NCBI GenBank assembly: GCA_965199335.1
Contig: CBDAQZ010000003.1
Span: forward strand, 248,001-312,000
Length of the DNA: 64,000 nt
Source: CBDAQV01 sp965199335
GTDB lineage: Bacteria > Pseudomonadota > Alphaproteobacteria > CALMVH01
Direction of reading: 5' to 3'
Below are positions 57,845-64,000 of this stretch, one piece after another. The first letter of the stretch is position 1. Each line of letters starts with the position of its first letter. The notes under the pieces were generated by a model, which had not been told where the DNA came from, made no database searches, and saw only the letters and a program-made list of their open reading frames with translations. The position numbers and the translations under genes are program-made.

Positions 57845-58680
57845 ACGTATGGGGTAAAATCATTGGCACCGTAACCGGTTACGCCCTGGATGGCGGAATT
57901 GGGGCGCTGGTCGGCATGGTCGCGGGCCATTGCGTCGACATGTACACGGCCTGGGCCGAGGCGCATGCACCGGTCGCAGGTGCACGTGCGAAGCAGGCCG
58001 GCGAGGAACGGCGCAATGCAGGATCGCGCTATACCTTTACCCTGTGCGTCGTGACGCTGGGCGCGAAGCTGGCAAAGATCGACGGCGCGGTCAGCAAGGC
58101 GGAGATCGCGGCCTTCAAGGAAGTCTTTCGCGTGCCGCCGGAGGAACTGCACAATGTCGGCACCATGTTCGACCGAGCCCGCGCCAGTTCGCACGGTTAC
58201 GAATCCTACGCCCAGCAGCTATCGCAGATGTTCGGTGCGGATCACGGAACGTTGGACGAGGTCATAAGCTGCCTGTTCCACGTCGCGTTGGCCGACGGGC
58301 CGATGCAGGCGGCGGAAACCAATTATATCCGCCGGGTATCCAAGATATTCGGCTTCAGCGACAGCTATTTCCAGCGCCGGATGGAGGAGCAGGTCAGTTC
58401 CCATTCAAGCAATTACAGCCAGAACAGTTCTTCCAACGGACAGCAGCGCCAGCAGCCGCGCGGCAACGAGATGCTGGCCGATCCCTATTCCCTGCTGGGC
58501 GTGCCATCCTCCAGCACCGATCAGGAAATCAAGCTGAAATACCGCAAGCTGGTGCGCGAGAACCACCCCGATAGCATGGTCGCGGCCGGCAAGAGCAAGA
58601 AGGAAGTCGATCAGGCGACCGCCAAGCTGGCACGGATCAACGCCGCCTATGACCAGATATTGAAAGAAAGACAGATATGA
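57841..58680 (+). CDS. djlA: DjlA-like membrane-anchored DnaJ co-chaperone
   Basis: A 279-residue protein with an N-terminal Gly-rich membrane segment (residues 8-30), a TerB-like helical domain (about 65-185) and a C-terminal J domain (about 215-279) with the essential H-P-D motif in R-E-N-H-P-D. This is the DjlA layout; it stimulates DnaK at the membrane. The 38-aa ORF overlaps its start and the amidase gene overlaps its stop (ATGA). Confidence 0.9.
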   Translation: MNVWGKIIGTVTGYALDGGIGALVGMVAGHCVDMYTAWAEAHAPVAGARAKQAGEERRNAGSRYTFTLCVVTLGAKLAKIDGAVSKAEIAAFKEVFRVPPEELHNVGTMFDRARASSHGYESYAQQLSQMFGADHGTLDEVISCLFHVALADGPMQAAETNYIRRVSKIFGFSDSYFQRRMEEQVSSHSSNYSQNSSSNGQQRQQPRGNEMLADPYSLLGVPSSSTDQEIKLKYRKLVRENHPDSMVAAGKSKKEVDQATAKLARINAAYDQILKERQI

Positions 58681-59429
58681 AGACGCTGGATATCGTTGAA
58701 TTGCCGTCACCGAATTTCTCGCCGCGTCCGGCAGGGGAGCCGATCGATTTCCTTATCCTGCACTGCACCGGCATGCCGACCGGCGAGATGGCGATAGAGC
58801 GCCTGTGCGATCCGGCGACAGAGGTCAGCGCGCATTACGTGGTGGAGGAAGACGGCACGATCTATCGCCTGGTTCCCGAAAGCGAAAAGGCCCATCATGC
58901 CGGTGTCAGCTTCTGGGGCGGCGTGCAGAGCATCAACAGCCGCTCCGTCGGGATCGAGATCGTCAACCCCGGCGCCCAGTTCGCCTATACCGAATTTCCC
59001 AAGGCGCAGATGGACTCCGTCCTGGCCCTGAGCCTGGATATATTGTCGCGTCATCCAATCCCGCCCGAGCATGTGCTGGGCCACAGCGACGTCGCCAGCA
59101 TCCGCCGCTGGTACTGCCCGGGTGGCAAGTTCCCATGGAAATACCTGGCCGATAACGGCGTTGGTATCTGGCCCCAGCCGACCGGCGCCCGCTCCGGCGA
59201 ACCGGCGGAGACCCTGCTGGCCCGCTACGGGTACGAAACCGGCGATTCGGCTGTCAATTGCTGCAGCGCCGTCGCCTTCCAGCGCCATTACCGCCCGGAA
59301 AAGACCGATGGCATCCTGGACGAGGAATGCCACGAATTGCTGGACTCCCTGTGCCAGCAGATCGGGGCCCTGGAGATCGTTGCAGGCCCGCGCGACGTGC
59401 CGGTAAAGCACCCTACCCCGAACACGTAA
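58677..59429 (+). CDS. N-acetylmuramoyl-L-alanine amidase (Amidase_2) with Cys zinc ligand
   Basis: A 250-residue amidase: residues 1-160 form the Amidase_2/AmpD-like domain, and the C-terminal 80 residues look like a peptidoglycan-binding helical domain. Zinc ligands are His29 (L-H-C-T-G), His136 (L-G-H-S-D-V-A) and, in place of the usual Asp of the D-P-G motif, Cys147 in W-Y-C-P-G-G-K-F-P-W; a His-His-Cys set is known in T7 lysozyme and PGRPs. No signal peptide, so it may act on cytoplasmic anhydromuropeptides as AmpD does, or be exported by an unseen route. ATGA overlap with djlA. Confidence 0.9.
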   Translation: MKTLDIVELPSPNFSPRPAGEPIDFLILHCTGMPTGEMAIERLCDPATEVSAHYVVEEDGTIYRLVPESEKAHHAGVSFWGGVQSINSRSVGIEIVNPGAQFAYTEFPKAQMDSVLALSLDILSRHPIPPEHVLGHSDVASIRRWYCPGGKFPWKYLADNGVGIWPQPTGARSGEPAETLLARYGYETGDSAVNCCSAVAFQRHYRPEKTDGILDEECHELLDSLCQQIGALEIVAGPRDVPVKHPTPNT

Positions 59430-59469
59430 AGCGGGCTGTCGACACGCCCGGCGTTTGCGCCTAGTGTCC

Positions 59470-59843
59470 GCCCGCCAGATGGCCGGATGACCGCTGTGCC
59501 CCCAGGGGCAGGGAGGAAAGTCCGGGCTCCACGGAAGAACGGTGCCGGGTAACGCCCGGCGGGGGCGACCCCAGGGACAGTGCCACAGAAAACAAACCGC
59601 CGGGCGGATCCGCAAGGATCAAGCGGCAAGGGTGAAACGGTGCGGCAAGAGCGCACCGCGGCGGCGGTAACGTCGTCCGGCACGGCAAACCCCACCGGGA
59701 GCAAGACCAAATAGGGGCGGTGCTAAGCCTTTTCCGGCGGCCGCCCGGGTAGGTCGCGCGAGGCGCATGGCGACATGCGTCCCAGAGGAATGGTCATCTC
59801 GTAGAAATACGAACAGAACCCGGCTTACAGGCCATCTGGCAAT
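59470..59843 (+). ncRNA. rnpB: RNase P RNA (class A)
   Basis: The region has the universal RNase P landmarks in order: GAGGAAAGTCCGGGCTCC near 59512-59530, ACAGAAA near 59584, the AGAGGAATGGT element near 59783 and ACAGAACCCGGCTTACAG near 59813-59830. The ends pair: GCCAGATGGCC (59474-59484) with GGCCATCTGGC (59830-59840), forming helix P1/P2. Exact ends are approximate. It is the catalytic RNA that matures tRNA 5' ends, placed just after the amidase gene. Confidence 0.93.
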
Positions 59844-59957
59844 TATTGTTCACGACTGTTCGATCACTGTCGAGGTGCGAATACTGCAAGGTAAATTTAG
59901 ATCTTGTAAATTGCCATTATTTCCATTCTTATATTCTGTCGCTGGCATGAGGATTGG

Positions 59958-61001
59958 ATGGCTTTCGGAGACGATGGCGTAGTTCCGGTTTCAAGATTTA
60001 CTGATGACATCTACTCTTTCTTCGAGGCGGTGACGGGACTAACGCCTCACAATGTCAAACGCGCCAGCGGAAAAGCCTTGTGCAACGAAGTGTGGGACAT
60101 ATCCAGCGGCAGGGACTCGCTCATCCTGCGCCTTAATCACAAGCATGAGCTGGATACTTATCACAAGGAAGCCTGGTGCATGGAGGCAGCGGCAAAGGTT
60201 GGCATTCCCAGTGCTGTCCCTATCGGCTCCGGCATAAATGATGGTACGGCCTGGATGTTGCAAAGCAAGATCGAAGGAACGGTCGGGAGCGAGTGGAGTG
60301 GAAATCCATTGCAGTTGTGGAAACAGCTGGGGCGGCTATCGGCGATGCTTCATACAATACCGGTCGGCGGATATTGGGACGACATTCAGTATTCCGGAAA
60401 GCAACTGTCTCCCGTAAAAAGCTGGAGTGAGTGCCTGGATGCCAGGATCGAACATTTATTTGGCGAGGACCTCTTCCTTCGCCATCGCGTATTCACCGCC
60501 GAACAGAACCAGCTGGCAAAAGATACCGTAGGCGAACTCTACAAGCTGGATTTTTCACCTGTGCTGGTCCACTTCGACCTCACACCCAAGAATACGATCA
60601 TGGGCGCCTCAGGCGAGGTGAGCCTCATAGATTATGAGGGTGCCGGGGGCGGCTATGGCGCAATTTCCGAACTGGCTACCATAGCAACGTTCGATAAAGG
60701 CCCAGGCGTAGTGAAAGCCTATTGTGATGGCTACGGAATATCGGGCGACCAGTTCGAATGTATGCAGGCGCCGCTGTCACAGATCAGCTTGCTGCGCGCC
60801 TTGAGTCACATTCATTACAGCTGGAGGAATCGGCCCGGCGAACAGGCGCCCTTTTTCGATGCGGCGCGGGATAAATGTTTTGAGAGCATGGGCCTGGGTC
60901 AGGTTCTAGAAAAACCTGCAAACGATCTGGATGCTGATCTATCTCTCAGCCTTTCTGACTTGCCTATCCCTTTACGGGCCCCGCTTGAACTTCTCCTCTG
61001 A
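59958..61001 (+). CDS. Aminoglycoside phosphotransferase-fold kinase
   Basis: A 347-residue kinase of the APH/choline kinase fold. The catalytic loop is L-V-H-F-D-L-T-P-K-N (HxDxxxxN) and the metal-binding Asp follows in L-I-D-Y-E-G. The nucleotide Lys is less obvious. Members phosphorylate small molecules such as choline, homoserine, methylthioribose or sugars; the substrate here is unknown and a resistance role is not implied. ATG 59958, with GAGG close upstream. Its last 38 bases overlap the end of the convergent lysA gene. Confidence 0.8.
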   Translation: MAFGDDGVVPVSRFTDDIYSFFEAVTGLTPHNVKRASGKALCNEVWDISSGRDSLILRLNHKHELDTYHKEAWCMEAAAKVGIPSAVPIGSGINDGTAWMLQSKIEGTVGSEWSGNPLQLWKQLGRLSAMLHTIPVGGYWDDIQYSGKQLSPVKSWSECLDARIEHLFGEDLFLRHRVFTAEQNQLAKDTVGELYKLDFSPVLVHFDLTPKNTIMGASGEVSLIDYEGAGGGYGAISELATIATFDKGPGVVKAYCDGYGISGDQFECMQAPLSQISLLRALSHIHYSWRNRPGEQAPFFDAARDKCFESMGLGQVLEKPANDLDADLSLSLSDLPIPLRAPLELLL

Positions 61002-62223
61002 GCAAATCTTCGTAGCTCTCACGCGTGCGCGCTAGAATCACCTTCACCCCATCGACCAGCAATTCACAGACGCGCGGGCGCGTGTTGTAGTTGGACGCCA
61101 TGGTCATTCCATAAGCACCCGCAGTGCGGATCGCGACCAGTTCACCGCTTTTCATTTCCGGTATTTCGCGGCCAAGAGCCAGGAAGTCGCCGGTTTCGCA
61201 TACCGGCCCGACGATGTCGGCGAGTATCCGCGCGCGATCCTGTTTTATCAGCGGCTCGATCTCGTGATGCGCTTCGTACAGCGCTGGTCGGATCAGGTCG
61301 TTCATCCCGGCATCGACGATGACGAATGTCTTTTCGCCGTTGTCCTTGACCAGGATGACGCGCGCCAACAATACACCTGCCTCGCCCACGATCGAACGTC
61401 CCGGCTCCAGCATCAGCTTCAAATCGAGCCCCTCTACCCTGTCACGCATCTGACGGATGAACGAGTCGATGGAGATCGCTGTTTCACCGGCATGATACGG
61501 CACACCCAGGCCGCCGCCGATATCCAGGGTCTCGATCGGCAAGCCGGCCGCGCGCAATCGTGCGACCAGCGCCAGAACCTTGTCGACGGCATCGAGAAAC
61601 GGTGCGGCGGTCAGCAGCTGCGAACCGATATGGCAGCTGACGCCATCGACGACGATCCCGGGCAGATCGGCGGCACGGCGATAAATATCTTCTGCCACGT
61701 CGATATCGATACCGAATTTATGTTCGCGCATACCGGTTGAAAGATACGGATATGTCTTCGCATCGACATCCGGATTGACGCGGACCGCGATCGAAGCCGA
61801 CACGCCCATCGACGATGCGATGCGCGAGATAGAATTGATTTCGGTTTCTGACTCGCAGTTGAAGCTATGGATCTTCTGGTCCAGCCCATAACGTATCTCG
61901 TCATCCGTCTTGCCGACACCCGAGAACACGACAGTCGCGGGATCGCCGCCCGCTGCCACCACACGATAAAGCTCGCCGCCCGAAACGATGTCGAACCCTG
62001 CGCCCTCTTTTGCCAAAAGCGACAATATCGACAGGTTCGAGTTCGCCTTGACCGCATAACAGATACGGTGCGGCATGCCCGCCAGCGCATCCTCGTAGGC
62101 ATGGAAATTCCTGCGGATCATCGCGGCGGAATAGACATAGGCCGGGGTACCGTACTGATCGGCCAGCGCTGCCAGATCGACGTCGTCGCAATGCAGGCGG
62201 TCGTGCTTGTGGGCAAAGGTCAT
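60964..62223 (-). CDS. lysA: Diaminopimelate decarboxylase
   Basis: A 419-residue fold-type III PLP enzyme: PLP-binding Lys in Y-A-V-K-A-N-S-N, G-G-G-L-G-V-P-Y, E-P-G-R-S-I-V and the substrate motif C-E-T-G-D near the end. It makes lysine from meso-diaminopimelate. ATG 62223 is chosen because AAGG lies seven bases before it; ATG 62229 is too close to that site. It ends inside the convergent kinase gene (38-base overlap). Confidence 0.95.
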   Translation of the reverse strand: MTFAHKHDRLHCDDVDLAALADQYGTPAYVYSAAMIRRNFHAYEDALAGMPHRICYAVKANSNLSILSLLAKEGAGFDIVSGGELYRVVAAGGDPATVVFSGVGKTDDEIRYGLDQKIHSFNCESETEINSISRIASSMGVSASIAVRVNPDVDAKTYPYLSTGMREHKFGIDIDVAEDIYRRAADLPGIVVDGVSCHIGSQLLTAAPFLDAVDKVLALVARLRAAGLPIETLDIGGGLGVPYHAGETAISIDSFIRQMRDRVEGLDLKLMLEPGRSIVGEAGVLLARVILVKDNGEKTFVIVDAGMNDLIRPALYEAHHEIEPLIKQDRARILADIVGPVCETGDFLALGREIPEMKSGELVAIRTAGAYGMTMASNYNTRPRVCELLVDGVKVILARTRESYEDLLRGEVQAGPVKG

Positions 62224-62393
62224 AGGCATGCCTTAGCCCAGTGCGGGATGTGCGGCAAGCGAGGCACCGAAACAGTGAAATTTTCCGAAAATAGAACGTT
62301 AGCGGAACGATTTACTTACACGCGTTTAACAGAGTTTGAATAAAGACTTAGCAGGTCAAGTAATTGACACTTTCCCGCCAAATTACGTTGACG

Positions 62394-62440
62394 TCCCATT
62401 TTATCCCATGGTATCCCATTTCATCCCATAAATGATGGGA
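62394..62440 (+). promoter_or_regulatory. MraZ operator with four direct repeats
   Basis: TCCCAT occurs at 62394, 62404, 62414 and 62424, exactly ten bases apart, so every copy faces the same side of the helix; a further TGGGA in the opposite sense is at 62436-62440. Read on the minus strand these are TGGGA boxes, the known MraZ recognition element in front of mraZ. A TTGACA at 62364-62369 is a plausible -35 element of the dcw promoter. Confidence 0.85.
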
Positions 62441-62472
62441 GGACGCGCAATCGGGAGGGGTGTAGCAAGGTC

Positions 62473-62957
62473 ATGTCGCTGTTCCTGAATACAGCCTTGT
62501 TCCTGAACACCCATGCCAACCGCATCGATGGGAAGGGACGAATCTCCTTCCCCGCCTCCTTCCGCACCGCACTGACCACTCGCAACTCCGCAGGCGTCGT
62601 GCTGTTCCAGTCGCTTAGCCACCCCGCGATCGAAGGCTGGCCGGCAGAACGCATGCAGTCGCTGAGCGAGAGCCTGGACGGCCTGGACGTCTTCTCGCAG
62701 GAACGCGCATACCTCGCGACCGCTATCTTCGGCTCGGCGCAGGACCTCGTGATCGACAAGGAAGGGCGCTGCAGCCTGCCCAAGTCGCTGTGCGATTACG
62801 CCGGGATATCCAGCGAGGCTTCCTTCCTGGGCCAGGGCGAGACGTTCCAGATCTGGGAGCCGTCGGCATTGGCCAAGCATGCGCAGAGCGCGATCGCCGG
62901 CGTGAAGACGCAGGGCTACGGCCTGCAGCTCCTGCGCAAGCCGCCGGGAGGCCACGC

Positions 62958-62961
<4 letters not shown>
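62473..62961 (+). CDS. mraZ: Transcriptional regulator MraZ
   Basis: A 162-residue MraZ with two SpoVT/AbrB-like halves: R-I-D-G-K-G-R-I-S-F-P at the start of the first and V-I-D-K-E-G-R-C-S-L-P in the second. MraZ rings bind the repeated TGGGA boxes and repress the dcw cluster. ATG 62473 is used, just after AAGGTC. The stop overlaps rsmH (ATGA). Confidence 0.95.
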
Positions 62962-63892
<931 letters not shown>

Positions 63893-63896
<4 letters not shown>

Positions 63897-64000
63897 TCAA
63901 GTCCGTCACCTTCCTCTGGATCGTCCTGGCCGTCGCCGTTTCCGGCGCGCTGTTCCGTGTCAGCTATCGCGTGCAGCACCTGCAGAAACATCTTGTCGTG
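63893..64000 (+). CDS. ftsL: Cell division protein FtsL (5' part, cut by window edge)
   Basis: The ATG at 63893 overlaps the rsmH stop (ATGA) and opens a frame starting MIKSVTFLWIVLAVAVSG, one membrane helix preceded by a short cytoplasmic end and followed by the start of a coiled coil (V-S-Y-R-V-Q-H-L-Q-K). Position directly after rsmH in the dcw cluster identifies it as FtsL, a divisome component. Only the first 36 codons are inside the window. Confidence 0.85.

Noticed and set aside
62304..62326. GGAAC ... CGTT upstream of mraZ
   Set aside because: The spacer is 14 bases, not 16-17, and the dcw cluster has a TTGACA and MraZ boxes instead; not taken as an EcfG promoter.

Overview
The window is a GC-rich chromosomal segment of an alphaproteobacterium. 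The main evidence is lineage-typical gene sets: a complete general stress response module (nepR, phyR, ecfG-type sigma) with matching GGAAC-N16/17-CGTT promoters; the chvI-chvG-hprK-rapZ-EIIA-HPr signalling/PTS block; the TIGR02300-aroA-cmk-rpsA-ihfB-lapA-pyrF-trpF-accD-folC order; and the start of the dcw cluster (mraZ-rsmH-ftsL). I cannot fix the order; a deep or Rhodospirillales-like lineage is a guess. No insertion sequence, prophage, CRISPR array or origin was seen. Genes are very tightly packed, with many 1-4 base stop/start overlaps, several of which use non-ATG starts (GTGA, TTGA and one probable CTGA).

Layout. 1-1.9 kb: end of a Nudix hydrolase and two secreted DUF4142 proteins. 2-7.35 kb: Gld-type ABC exporter operon with a DUF4340 protein and a secreted protein. 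7.4-11.5 kb (minus): a putative HExxxH metallopeptidase, an SDR behind an EcfG-type promoter, a guanine-deaminase-like enzyme, a small membrane protein, a frameshifted small gene and a hypothetical. 11.6-13.4 kb: a cyclic-nucleotide-domain flavoprotein resembling thioredoxin reductase but without CxxC. 13.4-18.7 kb (minus): a molybdenum cofactor operon built largely of fusions (moaD; moaE-moeB-rhodanese; moaC-mogA; moeA; xdhC-mocA). 18.8-22.7 kb (plus, divergent): a Tat-exported PaoABC-type molybdenum oxidoreductase. The two operons probably form one cofactor-to-enzyme unit.

22.8-35.1 kb: HMA-MauE-like membrane protein, small membrane proteins, tRNA-Ser(CGA), tldD, a lytic transglycosylase, a type-4-like uracil-DNA glycosylase with no cysteine, ETF-ubiquinone oxidoreductase, a 667-residue protein with an internal duplication, a VOC protein and a TPR protein. 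35.2-41 kb (minus): chvI-chvG, an unfamiliar 242-aa gene, hprK, rapZ, EIIA, HPr and a nucleoside-phosphorylase-like gene. 41-54 kb (minus): membrane/glycosyltransferase genes, then folC-accD-trpF-cupin-pyrF-lapA-ihfB, rpsA, cmk and aroA; trpB and trpA are absent between trpF and accD.

54.2-64 kb: TIGR02300 protein, tRNA-Ala(GGC), a three-gene operon (YqjE-like, DUF883-like, 49-aa protein) transcribed away from nepR by back-to-back EcfG-type promoters, phyR and ecfG, a DjlA-like co-chaperone with a candidate 38-aa leader ORF, an Amidase_2 enzyme, RNase P RNA, an aminoglycoside-phosphotransferase-fold kinase, lysA, and mraZ-rsmH-ftsL behind a four-repeat MraZ operator.
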